A stretch of DNA of 64,000 nt from Clostridia bacterium (GTDB lineage Bacteria; Bacillota; Clostridia; Christensenellales; CAG-917). This document shows, one piece after another, positions 18,493-26,271 of the stretch. The notes beneath the pieces are model-generated. The model had not been told where the DNA came from, made no database searches, and worked only from the letters and a program-made list of their open reading frames with translations. The position numbers and the translations under genes are program-made. Position 1 is the first letter of the stretch. Each line of letters starts with the position of its first letter. The stretch lies in assembly GCA_017618055.1 (NCBI GenBank), contig JAFZVB010000018.1:1-64000 (forward strand), in the 5' to 3' direction.

Positions 18493-18858
18493 GGGGGCGT
18501 TCCGTATTCGATATTATGTTTGAAGCTCGGTAAGCATGCCGTAGAGAGGCTACGTAAAAAACAAAACTAAACTTTGAAATGACAAAGAAACAAAAACATT
18601 GAGTTCATCAAGACTCGCAATCGCTGCATAATATAGTATCAGCGTCATCACCCTGGGGCTTTCTGTCCCCTCAGCAAGTGGTGTCATAAAGACAGACAAC
18701 GCAATTTGAGTGCTCAGTAGAATTGTTGTTATTATGAGCTTTTCAAGCACAGGTTTGTAGGTGAGTCGGTGTGAGAGAACTTAATTCACAAACTAAGCAT
18801 GTAGAAGTCTAAGGGGATGGCATGGTAGACAGGAGTTAGACTCTCCTCGCCTCCACCA
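18493..18858 (+). ncRNA. ssrA: Transfer-messenger RNA (tmRNA)
   Basis: This RNA rescues stalled ribosomes and tags incomplete proteins. The tRNA-like ends pair as GGGGGCG (18493-18499) with CGCCTCC (18848-18854), including the G3-U70 pair that alanyl-tRNA synthetase reads. Discriminator A and an encoded CCA follow (18855-18858). The T-arm is AGGAG / CTCCT with loop TTAGACT, where TTCGACT is usual. The tag frame ends at TAA 18629-18631 and is open back to a TGA at 18575, giving at most NDKETKTLSSSRLAIAA. The resume codon is probably AAT or GAC near 18578-18583. Length is 366 nt, one-piece form. A terminator follows directly. Confidence 0.95.
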
Positions 18859-18867
18859 CAAAGGAAT

Positions 18868-18898
18868 AGTGTCTGACTATATGAGTCGGCACTTTTTT
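18868..18898 (+). terminator. tmRNA terminator
   Basis: Stem AGTGTCTGACT / AGTCGGCACT with a small bulge and a 5-base loop, followed by six T residues. Confidence 0.85.
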
Positions 18899-18900
18899 AT

Positions 18901-18930
18901 TTGTATAACTATCTAAAATAGTGATACAAT
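18901..18930 (+). promoter_or_regulatory. Promoter for the small ABC exporter operon
   Basis: TTGTAT (18901-18906), 18-bp spacer, TACAAT (18925-18930). The -10 overlaps the in-frame ATG at 18929, which therefore cannot be the start codon. Confidence 0.55.
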
Positions 18931-18955
18931 GTCTATTGCAAAAGGGAGAAATAAC

Positions 18956-19825
18956 ATGGAAAGTGTATTAAAAGTTGAAAAACTAAATAAGCAGTATCCA
19001 ACATTCTCATTAAAAGATGTGTCTTTCGAAGTTAAGCCTGGCGAAATAATGGGATTTATTGGTCGTAATGGTGCAGGTAAGACTACAACACTTAAAAGTA
19101 TAATGAACCTAATTCATTATGAAAGTGGTAATATTTCTGCATTTGGTTTAGACATGACCGAACATGAATTAGAAAACAAACAAAGAATTGGTTTTGCATT
19201 AAGTGAGTTAAATTATTATCCAAATAAAACTATCCGTGATTTGATGAATGTTACAAAAAGATTCTATAAGAATTTTGATGAACAGAAATTTAATGAAGTT
19301 TGTAAACTTTTTGGTTTAGATATAAATAAGAAATTGGAAGAGTTATCTAGTGGTATGAAGGTAAAATACTCAGTTTCCATAGCTCTTTCTCATAAGGCAG
19401 AACTTTTAATATTAGACGAACCAACATCTGGACTAGATCCTGTTTCTCGTGATGAAATCTTAGATATATTCCGTGAAATAGTGAAGAACAAAGAAAGGGC
19501 AATTCTTTTCTCAACACATATTACTAGTGATTTAGATAAATGTGCATCCAACATAACATATATTCACAATGGTTCAATTCTTTATACAGGCACAAAGAAC
19601 GATTTTGTAAAGTCATATTTATTTGTACAAGATAAGACAAAAAATGAATCATTAAAAGATGAATATATTGCTTATAAGGAATTAGATAACTTTACAGAAG
19701 GATTGATTAGCATAGATAACAAGGATGTATTTATCAAGAATGGTATCGAACCAAAAGAACCAGATCTTGAACAAATCATGATTTATTTAGAAAGGAGTAA
19801 GAACAATGAAAGCTTTACTTTATAA
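18956..19825 (+). CDS. ABC transporter ATPase (drug/peptide exporter type)
   Basis: 289 residues from the ATG at 18956. This start follows GGGAG by 7 bp, and an earlier in-frame ATG at 18929 lies in the promoter. Walker A is G-R-N-G-A-G-K-T-T, the signature is L-S-S-G-M-K-V-K, Walker B is L-L-I-L-D-E-P-T-S-G-L-D, and the H-loop is F-S-T-H-I. The degenerate signature (SSGM for SGGQ) is normal for BcrA/YtrB-type exporters. A ~60-residue C-terminal extension follows the ATPase core. It overlaps the permease gene by 20 bp and must act with it as an ABC-2 exporter. The substrate is unknown. Confidence 0.9.
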   Translation: MESVLKVEKLNKQYPTFSLKDVSFEVKPGEIMGFIGRNGAGKTTTLKSIMNLIHYESGNISAFGLDMTEHELENKQRIGFALSELNYYPNKTIRDLMNVTKRFYKNFDEQKFNEVCKLFGLDINKKLEELSSGMKVKYSVSIALSHKAELLILDEPTSGLDPVSRDEILDIFREIVKNKERAILFSTHITSDLDKCASNITYIHNGSILYTGTKNDFVKSYLFVQDKTKNESLKDEYIAYKELDNFTEGLISIDNKDVFIKNGIEPKEPDLEQIMIYLERSKNNESFTL

Positions 19826-20477
19826 AGAATTTAAGTTAGCAATGCATCCTCTTTGCTACGTATTTGTTTGTTTATTCCCATTCATGATGCTCATCCCATC
19901 ATATCCTTTAGCAGTAGGGTTCATATACATTTTGAGTTGTTATCCAGTTTTATTCTTAGGTGCAAATAAAGGACAACAAAGCAATGACTTGTTATATTCA
20001 ACTCTTCTTCCTGTACGTAAGAAAGATATCGTTTTGGCAAGAATGTTAACAGTTGCAATAATGCAATTTGCATACATGATAATAGCATCTTGTCTATGCC
20101 CATTAGCATTGCTAATTGCGAAATCTAACCCTGGAACAGCGCCGGGATTAACAATTAATGGTTTTGTATCTATTTTAGCTATTGCTATTGTTGGATATTC
20201 ATTGGCGGATTTGATATTCTTCCCAATTTACTATAAGAGAGGCAAGTCTATTGTTTTATCTACCTTATTCACAATTATTGGATTTGTGGTATATCTTGCA
20301 GTATTTACAATAGCAATTCCTTATATTCCAGGTGCAGAAGGATATAAGAAACTTCTTTGCGATAGTGGAATAGGAATACAATTTGCATTCCTAGGTGGAG
20401 CACTTGTAGTATATGTGCTTATTCACTTGCTAGTATATAAGGTATCTGTAAAGAGATTGGAAAAGGTAGATTTTTAG
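19806..20477 (+). CDS. ABC-2 type permease (ABC2_membrane_5-like)
   Basis: 223 residues with six predicted membrane helices and a short cytoplasmic N-terminus (MKALLYKEFKLAMHP). Y-K-E-F/K-L at the start is typical of this permease group, which pairs with single-domain ATPases like the one encoded immediately upstream. The start codon lies inside the ATPase gene, 20 bp before its stop. Its stop codon overlaps, by four bases, the stop of the convergent lipoprotein hydrolase gene, leaving no room for a terminator between them. Confidence 0.85.
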   Translation: MKALLYKEFKLAMHPLCYVFVCLFPFMMLIPSYPLAVGFIYILSCYPVLFLGANKGQQSNDLLYSTLLPVRKKDIVLARMLTVAIMQFAYMIIASCLCPLALLIAKSNPGTAPGLTINGFVSILAIAIVGYSLADLIFFPIYYKRGKSIVLSTLFTIIGFVVYLAVFTIAIPYIPGAEGYKKLLCDSGIGIQFAFLGGALVVYVLIHLLVYKVSVKRLEKVDF

Positions 20478-21337
20478 TTAGGTAATTTCCCTTTTATGAA
20501 AGCCATAACATATGTAAGAGTATCTGCTCTTTGTTTGTCCTTTTGTGCTTGGGTTATTCCATCTCCATCCCCATTAAACATTGCTAAAATGTCATCACTG
20601 TCCCCAGTTGAAAAGCTCATATGAGCCCCTGGAGTGATCATATGATGTTCATAAACTTGTGGAATTCTAGAAAGAGAGTCTGCTTTCATGTTGTCATCTA
20701 GCACATTATCATTAGAAGCTTCCAATAAAAGTGTTGGAAGGGAAGAGTTTGTTAAGGTATCAAATTGCATAACAGTTTGACCATTCTTGGTTACTTCATG
20801 TTCCTCATAGCATAGTGGAGACATAAATATTGCACCCAACATAGAACTTTCATTTTCTACAGCATAGCGCATTGCAGCACCACCACCTTGAGAGTGTCCT
20901 CCAACGAAGAATTGTACATTAGGGAATAAAGATTTTCCTTTGTTAACACAAGGGATAGTTTCTTCTTCATAATTGAGGTATGTCATACAAAGTGTTACAT
21001 CTGGCATAATAACAACATAACCTTGTTTTGCAAGAGCTGTGTTAAGGTATTCATAGAAGGATGGACCAATTGCAGTTCCAACAAAGAAAATTAGACCATA
21101 TTTAGGAGTTATATCCTTTGGATATGATACTTGTAATCCGTATTGTTCAAAGTCTTCAGCCTCTGGGTTCATTAAATAATAATCTGTTTGAACTTCATAA
21201 TTGTTATCTTTGGAGTAGTCTACATAGTTAACAGAATCTTCTGTTGTCTTGTTGCATGCAACCAAAGAAACTAGACATGATATTGCTAATATTACTGATA
21301 TTATTGTAACTAAAATGGTTTTGGATAATTTGTTCAT
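20474..21337 (-). CDS. Lipoprotein alpha/beta hydrolase (dienelactone/PETase-like fold)
   Basis: 287 residues. The lipoprotein signal ends L-V-A-C (Cys28, then N-K-T). The hydrolase core has the nucleophile elbow G-G-H-S-Q-G-G-G with Ser149, a probable acid Asp210 in E-A-S-N-D-N-V-L-D and His239 in G-A-H-M-S-F. An oxyanion-side segment G-T-A-I-G-P resembles the G-x-x-x-x-x of dienelactone and polyester hydrolases. It should hydrolyse an ester outside the membrane; the substrate is unknown. It differs from the other lipoprotein hydrolase at 12893 in motif set and is not a recent copy. Promoter TTGAAC-N17-TATAAT lies at 21395-21367. Confidence 0.82.
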   Translation of the reverse strand: MNKLSKTILVTIISVILAISCLVSLVACNKTTEDSVNYVDYSKDNNYEVQTDYYLMNPEAEDFEQYGLQVSYPKDITPKYGLIFFVGTAIGPSFYEYLNTALAKQGYVVIMPDVTLCMTYLNYEEETIPCVNKGKSLFPNVQFFVGGHSQGGGAAMRYAVENESSMLGAIFMSPLCYEEHEVTKNGQTVMQFDTLTNSSLPTLLLEASNDNVLDDNMKADSLSRIPQVYEHHMITPGAHMSFSTGDSDDILAMFNGDGDGITQAQKDKQRADTLTYVMAFIKGKLPN

Positions 21338-21366
21338 AATACCTTCTTTGAAATGTTGTTGGTAAA

Positions 21367-21395
21367 ATTATAACTCTAAATACCCAATTGTTCAA
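21367..21395 (-). promoter_or_regulatory. Promoter for the lipoprotein hydrolase gene
   Basis: Minus strand TTGAAC (21395-21390), 17-bp spacer, TATAAT (21372-21367), ~24-base leader with AAGG before the ATG. Confidence 0.75.
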
Positions 21396-21449
21396 TGAAT
21401 TGAAATATTTCATATTAAATAAGATTTAATTTGAAGAAAGGAATATATT

Positions 21450-22184
21450 ATGATATATTTTCTTTATATGGAAAACGAATTAAAGAAAAGACCTATAGAC
21501 ATAATTTGTTCTATTTTAGTGTTCTTAGTAACACCATTTTTCTTTATATCCGTATCCGCATTGATTCCATGTGCATTCCGTCCTTTCTATTACATTAGTG
21601 TAGACACATTAAACATTCCAGAAGAGAGTGGGTATGAAAGAGAAGTATGTATAGAAGCCTATGATGATGTAATGAATTTTATATGGGAAGGAGCAGAATT
21701 TAAGACCGGGCAATTAAAGTGGACAGAGGAAGAAAAGGGACATTTTGAAGATTGCAAACCATTATTCTTTTTGCAACTTGGATTAGCAATTTCTTGTGGT
21801 ACGTACCTATTGGTTTACTTAATATTACGAAAGACAAAAGTGCTTAGACCAGCAAGGTTTAGGGATGTATCTTCTATTGCCTATGGTGGTATTGCCACAT
21901 TGGTGTTTGTAGGCATTGTGGGACTAATGGCTTTAATAGATTTTGATCAGTTATTTGTAATTTTCCATATGATTGCATTCCCAGGAAAAGACAACTGGAC
22001 ATTTAGTCCAACATCTGAGGAAATTATTAACATTTTACCAGAAAACTTCTTCTTGGTTTGTGCTGTATTTATTATAGGACTAACAGTAATTTTGAGTGCT
22101 ATTGCAGTTGGCGTTGGATTTGGTTTAAGAACCAAAAGATTTAAAAAACTTAAAGAGCAAGAGGCAAAAGAAGAGGTGGCTTAA
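21450..22184 (+). CDS. TIGR01906/DUF1461 integral membrane protein
   Basis: 244 residues with four membrane helices (about 15-40, 107-127, 145-168, 205-230). The family marks are present: G-H-F-E-D-C-K-P-L before helix 2, and F-P-G-K-D-N-W-T-F-x-P-T-x-E-E-I-I-N-I-L-P-E-N-F-F in the loop between helices 3 and 4. The function of this family is not established; in Lactobacillales and Clostridia it is a conserved envelope protein. The start ATG follows GAAAGGAA by 10 bp; a second in-frame ATG (21468) is less well placed. A short Lys/Glu-rich tail ends the protein. Confidence 0.85.
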   Translation: MIYFLYMENELKKRPIDIICSILVFLVTPFFFISVSALIPCAFRPFYYISVDTLNIPEESGYEREVCIEAYDDVMNFIWEGAEFKTGQLKWTEEEKGHFEDCKPLFFLQLGLAISCGTYLLVYLILRKTKVLRPARFRDVSSIAYGGIATLVFVGIVGLMALIDFDQLFVIFHMIAFPGKDNWTFSPTSEEIINILPENFFLVCAVFIIGLTVILSAIAVGVGFGLRTKRFKKLKEQEAKEEVA

Positions 22185-22241
22185 TTGCCTATATTAACCA
22201 GTTTTATAAAATAAATCCGGACAATATAAAAATTTTCTCTC

Positions 22242-22269
22242 TTTACACGTTGGGCGTATACGTGATAAA
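22242..22269 (+). promoter_or_regulatory. Possible promoter of the pilus operon
   Basis: TTTACA (22242-22247), 16-bp spacer, GATAAA (22264-22269). It is a moderate match and the only reasonable candidate upstream of 22332. The ~55-base leader contains the perfect palindrome GTAGTTATAACTAC (22287-22300) and an 8-bp hairpin (22298-22320) that abuts the AAGGAG ribosome site. Confidence 0.4.
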
Positions 22270-22331
22270 CTAATATTCCGTACTATGTAGTTATAACTAC
22301 GTGTATGTGCATTATACGTAAGGAGAAAAGT

Positions 22332-24455
22332 ATGAAGAAAAGAAAGTTATTCATAATTCTTCTATTACTGGATATCATTGCGATTACCCTTATTGTTTGT
22401 AATGCAAAATTTGATATTTTTCATAAGGCCATAGCAAAGATTAATGCTATGATACATCCTGCCCAAGAGTATAATATTACTCCTCATGACAAACAAAAAC
22501 CATCTCCTATTGACCCTGATGAGCCTGTAGATCCAGGTGAGCCAGATGAACCTGTAATAATTATTAACTACCCACTAGAAGTTACTTTTGACACAATGGG
22601 TGGCACAACTACAGATGAAACCTCTTTCTTCTTGGATGGAGTGGAGAAAACTATTGATGATTTAGTATATCCAAATTGTGATTATCTAGAATATGAATTC
22701 ATAGAATGGGAAAAGAATGAATACGTTAAGATGGAAGGTGATGATGTTATCTTTGTTTGGGAGTTCGTTGCTTCTTGGGAATATAGCCCACTTACTTACT
22801 ATACAAAACTTCTTTCTGTATCCAATTTTAATTTACAAGGTTCTAAGTATTGCAGAGAGATAGGGAAGGATACTACATCTTGCGAGATATTATCCAATTT
22901 CAAATATAGAAACAATGTTGCAATTGCTAAACTTTATTCAAATAGCGCTTGTACAGATGAAGTAACAGAATCTGAAGTAGCAATTAATCCAGGAGAGAAT
23001 AGTTTCTGGGTTAAGATAGATGCTGGTGTACATGGTTCTGAAGTTTGGGAAGTGGAAGTATATAGAGTTATTGAGTATAGTGTTTCCTTTACAGTTAGTG
23101 GTGTTATGGATGAAATACCAGGACTAGAAGGTTTTGTTGTAAAACAAAGAGACAGGGCAACATTATCTAGAATTTCTTCTTTATTAAGAAAACCAGGATA
23201 CACATTTACACCTAGTGTAAGCTTGAACACCGTTATAGATAGAGATATGGAAGTAGATATCAATGTCTCATATACAACATTCCACGTTAATTATTTAGAT
23301 ACAAAGGGAGTTGCGCATACTAATACGACATCCTTTACAATGAATGACGAATTTGAATTAACTCCAATTGAAAAAGAAGGCTATATCTTTAATGGTTGGT
23401 ATTTAGGAGATGAAGAAATTACTAAGGTTGATGTTGGCACTACAAGCAATCTAGACATAACCGCAAACTGGACAATTATTGTGTATACAATAACCTATGA
23501 TTTGTCAGGTGGCGAAGCAGAGAATGTTGAGAGTTATACAGTAGAAGATAGTGTTACATTAAATAAGCCAACAAGAAAAGGATTTGTATTCAATTCATGG
23601 AATGTATTTGATAAAGATGATAATCCATTAGCATATGATCCATCCTTTGGATACAAACAAGATATTAAGGTAGTTGCAACATATAACGAAGCATTAACAT
23701 CTGCATTCTTTGGTAAGTATCCACAAGAGGTTGTTACAGATGCAGAATTAATTGCAAGATTAGATGCAGTTACTCCTGTAGATGGTATTTATAAGTTGGA
23801 TGGAAATGAGTACATCTTAGAAATGGCAAATGGATTTATAGATGGAATTAAGTTTAGAGATGGTACAAGTGTTGTAAACGGACAAAACTACTACTTCAAA
23901 TTAGCTCCAGTTGAATGGGTAGAATTATATTCTAACGACAATGAATATACACTAATGTCCAAATATGTATTAGATGCAAATAGGTTTGATGAATTCACAA
24001 ATATTTATTATTTTGCAGAAATTTCAACTTATGTTGAAAATATGAAAGATAAAATGTTTGGAGAAGAGGAATTGTTCAACCTAGTTCAATCTAATATAAG
24101 CAATGCATATGAAACAGTAAACCAAAATCCAGATTCATTCACAAATGTAGAAGAATGGGATTATTTGGATTTAGAAGGTTATGTATATATCCCATCATAT
24201 CAAGAAATTCTAACATATATGGCAGAAGCAGATACATTGGTTACAGATTATGCAATTGCAAAGGGTTGTTTATTTAATCCTATAAACTACAAAGCATTCT
24301 ATTTCTACCGCTCACCATATGCAGAATCTAGACAACATTATGTTGCAGGATACAATGCTAGTGGTGAAGGTACTTCAGATGGATGCTTAGATATAAACAC
24401 AGTATATGGCTTAAGAGTTATGGTTTGTGTTGAAAGTGGAGAGAAAACAGAATGA
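22332..24455 (+). CDS. Membrane-anchored InlB-repeat / DUF6273 surface protein, first gene of the pilus operon
   Basis: 707 residues from the ATG at 22332, 7 bp after AAGGAG; an upstream in-frame ATG at 22305 has no ribosome site. An N-terminal helix (~5-25) serves as an uncleaved anchor or signal. A D/P/E-rich stalk (D-P-D-E-P-V-D-P-G-E-P) follows, then beta-rich segments including at least two Listeria-Bacteroides (InlB B) repeats with G-Y-I-F-N-G-W and G-F-V-F-N-S-W. The C-terminal ~240 residues are a DUF6273-type domain: 'GKYPQEVVTDAELIARL' start, Y-Y-F-K-L-A-P-V-E-W, L-M-S-K-Y-V-L-D-A-N-R-F, and near the end Y-R-S-P ... Y-G-L-R-V-M-V. Its stop overlaps the first prepilin start (ATGA), so the two are made together. 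A role as a pilus-linked adhesin is inferred. Confidence 0.82.
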   Translation: MKKRKLFIILLLLDIIAITLIVCNAKFDIFHKAIAKINAMIHPAQEYNITPHDKQKPSPIDPDEPVDPGEPDEPVIIINYPLEVTFDTMGGTTTDETSFFLDGVEKTIDDLVYPNCDYLEYEFIEWEKNEYVKMEGDDVIFVWEFVASWEYSPLTYYTKLLSVSNFNLQGSKYCREIGKDTTSCEILSNFKYRNNVAIAKLYSNSACTDEVTESEVAINPGENSFWVKIDAGVHGSEVWEVEVYRVIEYSVSFTVSGVMDEIPGLEGFVVKQRDRATLSRISSLLRKPGYTFTPSVSLNTVIDRDMEVDINVSYTTFHVNYLDTKGVAHTNTTSFTMNDEFELTPIEKEGYIFNGWYLGDEEITKVDVGTTSNLDITANWTIIVYTITYDLSGGEAENVESYTVEDSVTLNKPTRKGFVFNSWNVFDKDDNPLAYDPSFGYKQDIKVVATYNEALTSAFFGKYPQEVVTDAELIARLDAVTPVDGIYKLDGNEYILEMANGFIDGIKFRDGTSVVNGQNYYFKLAPVEWVELYSNDNEYTLMSKYVLDANRFDEFTNIYYFAEISTYVENMKDKMFGEEELFNLVQSNISNAYETVNQNPDSFTNVEEWDYLDLEGYVYIPSYQEILTYMAEADTLVTDYAIAKGCLFNPINYKAFYFYRSPYAESRQHYVAGYNASGEGTSDGCLDINTVYGLRVMVCVESGEKTE

Positions 24456-24859
24456 GAAAGAGGAAGGCATTTACACTAGTTGAATTACTGGTTGCAATGG
24501 CTATTTCTTCGGTGTTAATAGCAACGGTTGCCGTATCCTTGTTCTTCGTTCTAAAAACAAGCAACAATGTGCAAGATAGTGCAGATATGAACTACAAAGC
24601 TAGAACAGTTAGAGACTACATATTATCTGATACTATCCGTCCAGATATAACAACAACATATGAGTTTTCTTATGATACTAATGCTAAAGCATTAAAAGAT
24701 GTTGAAAAGGATAAAGTTATAGTTTCTGGTGCATTGTTTATGAAAGTAACATTCACAGAAAATGGAGATGGATTCATTGTATGTGATATAGAGTACAAAG
24801 CAAATGAGAGCAAAGAAACAAATGATGTACTTTCGTTTGTTGTTAAAAAAGCAGAATAG
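24452..24859 (+). CDS. Minor prepilin (class III signal)
   Basis: 135 residues. The N-terminus is M-R-K-R-K-A then F-T-L-V-E-L-L-V-A-M-A-I-S. This is a textbook type IV prepilin peptidase site, with cleavage before Phe and Glu at +5, leading into a long hydrophobic helix. The globular part is short. It probably acts as a minor pilin that starts or caps the fibre. The start codon overlaps the stop codon of the upstream surface protein gene by four bases. Confidence 0.9.
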   Translation: MRKRKAFTLVELLVAMAISSVLIATVAVSLFFVLKTSNNVQDSADMNYKARTVRDYILSDTIRPDITTTYEFSYDTNAKALKDVEKDKVIVSGALFMKVTFTENGDGFIVCDIEYKANESKETNDVLSFVVKKAE

Positions 24860-24879
24860 AACATATTGGGAGAAAGAAT

Positions 24880-25710
24880 ATGTCTGAGAAAATAGAAGAA
24901 AATAACAGTGTAGAAAACTTCTCTGTAAACGGAGCAGATAGTGTTGCTATAGTTTATTCAAATACAGCAAAGCCTGGATTTGAAATAATATATTTCAATG
25001 CACAAAAGAAAGAGATTGGTTTTAAGAAAGTAAAATTGGATGCAGATCAGATTGTGGATGGTTTGCCAATCCCAACATTAAACCTTGAATCTATGTTAAA
25101 GCAATATATTCCAGTACAAGTTAAGAGTGTGGATGTATTGTTAGATTCAGATAGCATCTTTAAGGTAACCAACGTTTATCCTAAGATTAACTTCTTTAAG
25201 TTGTCTCAAGTATATGCGCAAGACATGAAAGAGGCACATGGAGATGTAAAGGATAAGTTTAAGACTTTCTCACAACAATATAAGAATTATATTGGTATTA
25301 TTATCTACACATATTTCATCCCAGAACATCTATATAACTTTGGAATTAAACTTGCAAGAAGTCTAAATATAAAACTTGGCAAGATAGACCTATATGCTAA
25401 ATTCATTATGCAAAATGTTCATAAGACTTATGGTGGAGACTTTATCTATCTTTATGGACACGAAGACCAAATAACATTAGTTATTTCATATGGTGGTACG
25501 TTGTCTGGATTTGTAACCTTTGATGGTACAAATAAAGAGAAAGTAGACGAGATGATTCATTGCTATGGAATTAAACATTTCTATGAACTTGAGAAGACAT
25601 CCATAAGAACAGCATTCACAAATGTAGATGAATTGAGTAGCAAGGTTATAACAATAGAGAAGAAAGGGCTGCAGTTAGATGAAACTGTAATCGGAGGGTT
25701 AAAGAAGTGA
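24880..25710 (+). CDS. Cytoplasmic pilus-cluster protein in the PilM/PilN position, family not recognised
   Basis: 276 residues, no signal peptide and no membrane helix. It has alternating beta strands and helices. The stretches 'SVAIVYSNTAKPGFEIIYF', 'VDVLLDSDSI' and 'GGDFIYLYGHEDQITLVISY' loosely recall the actin-like fold of PilM, but I see no clear phosphate-binding motifs. It sits between two prepilin genes, where PilM or PilN-like assembly proteins are often found. GGGAGA lies before the ATG. Its last codon overlaps the GTG start of the next prepilin (GTGA). A role in pilus assembly is inferred from position only. Confidence 0.6.
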   Translation: MSEKIEENNSVENFSVNGADSVAIVYSNTAKPGFEIIYFNAQKKEIGFKKVKLDADQIVDGLPIPTLNLESMLKQYIPVQVKSVDVLLDSDSIFKVTNVYPKINFFKLSQVYAQDMKEAHGDVKDKFKTFSQQYKNYIGIIIYTYFIPEHLYNFGIKLARSLNIKLGKIDLYAKFIMQNVHKTYGGDFIYLYGHEDQITLVISYGGTLSGFVTFDGTNKEKVDEMIHCYGIKHFYELEKTSIRTAFTNVDELSSKVITIEKKGLQLDETVIGGLKK

Positions 25711-26105
25711 GAAGAAAGGCATTCACTTTAGTTGAAGTCATGGTGGCATTGGCTGTCTTTGCAATAGTAATCGTTGGGGTTACTACTACAGTCATATTTG
25801 TCACTAGGATGGAAAAGAGAAGTGAGTATTTTTCTCATTTTGAAACCATTTGTCTAGATATAGACAAGTATTCAGATGAATATGGGAGAGACTGGGATTT
25901 ACATTACTACGGAGAAAAGAATGACGAAGCAACAATTTATTATTCTTCCTCTTACGACATAGTACCAACACAAGAAGAGTCCAAGTTTACTCTTACATAT
26001 AACTACAACGGTTCCAACCAACTAGTTATAAATGTTGTTGAGAACGGAAAGAGCAAAAAAATCATAGAAGATCTCAACTATGGAGGTAGGAGATATGCGC
26101 CATAA
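25707..26105 (+). CDS. Minor prepilin with GTG start
   Basis: 132 residues. The N-terminus, V/M-R-R-K-A then F-T-L-V-E-V-M-V-A-L-A-V-F, is a canonical type IV prepilin site. A hydrophobic helix and a mostly polar, Tyr/Asp-rich domain follow. The GTG start overlaps the stop of the preceding gene and is placed after GGAGGG. It resembles PilV/GspI-type minor pilins in the E-V-M-V-A-L-A sequence, but the domain is too short to assign. Confidence 0.88.
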   Translation: MRRKAFTLVEVMVALAVFAIVIVGVTTTVIFVTRMEKRSEYFSHFETICLDIDKYSDEYGRDWDLHYYGEKNDEATIYYSSSYDIVPTQEESKFTLTYNYNGSNQLVINVVENGKSKKIIEDLNYGGRRYAP

Positions 26106-26262
26106 TAAAGCAAGAAAAGGTCATGTTTTAGCATACGTCATAGTTGCAGTTGCTGTAATATCGGTAGTGCTTGCTACAACAGTTACTTTGATAGCAAAGT
26201 ATTCTAGAAAGCTAACACAGCAAGCAACCCAATTAGAGCAGGTAGTCTATGATAACGAATAA
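26095..26262 (+). CDS. Small PilX/GspK-like membrane protein
   Basis: 55 residues from the ATG at 26095, which is 8 bp after GGAGG. The ATG at 26080 lies before that ribosome site and is unlikely. The N-terminus R-H-N-K-A-R-K-G-H-V-L-A-Y-V-I-V-A-V-A-V has a Gly followed by a hydrophobic helix without Glu at +5, as in PilX and GspK-type minor pilins. It is far shorter than those, so it may be only the helical stub that inserts in the pilus tip. It overlaps the upstream prepilin gene by 11 bp. Confidence 0.65.
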   Translation: MRHNKARKGHVLAYVIVAVAVISVVLATTVTLIAKYSRKLTQQATQLEQVVYDNE

Positions 26263-26271
26263 GGGGATGAT

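Noticed and set aside
18550..18750. Short minus-strand frame across the tmRNA
   Set aside because: The region is explained by tmRNA structure; no ribosome site.
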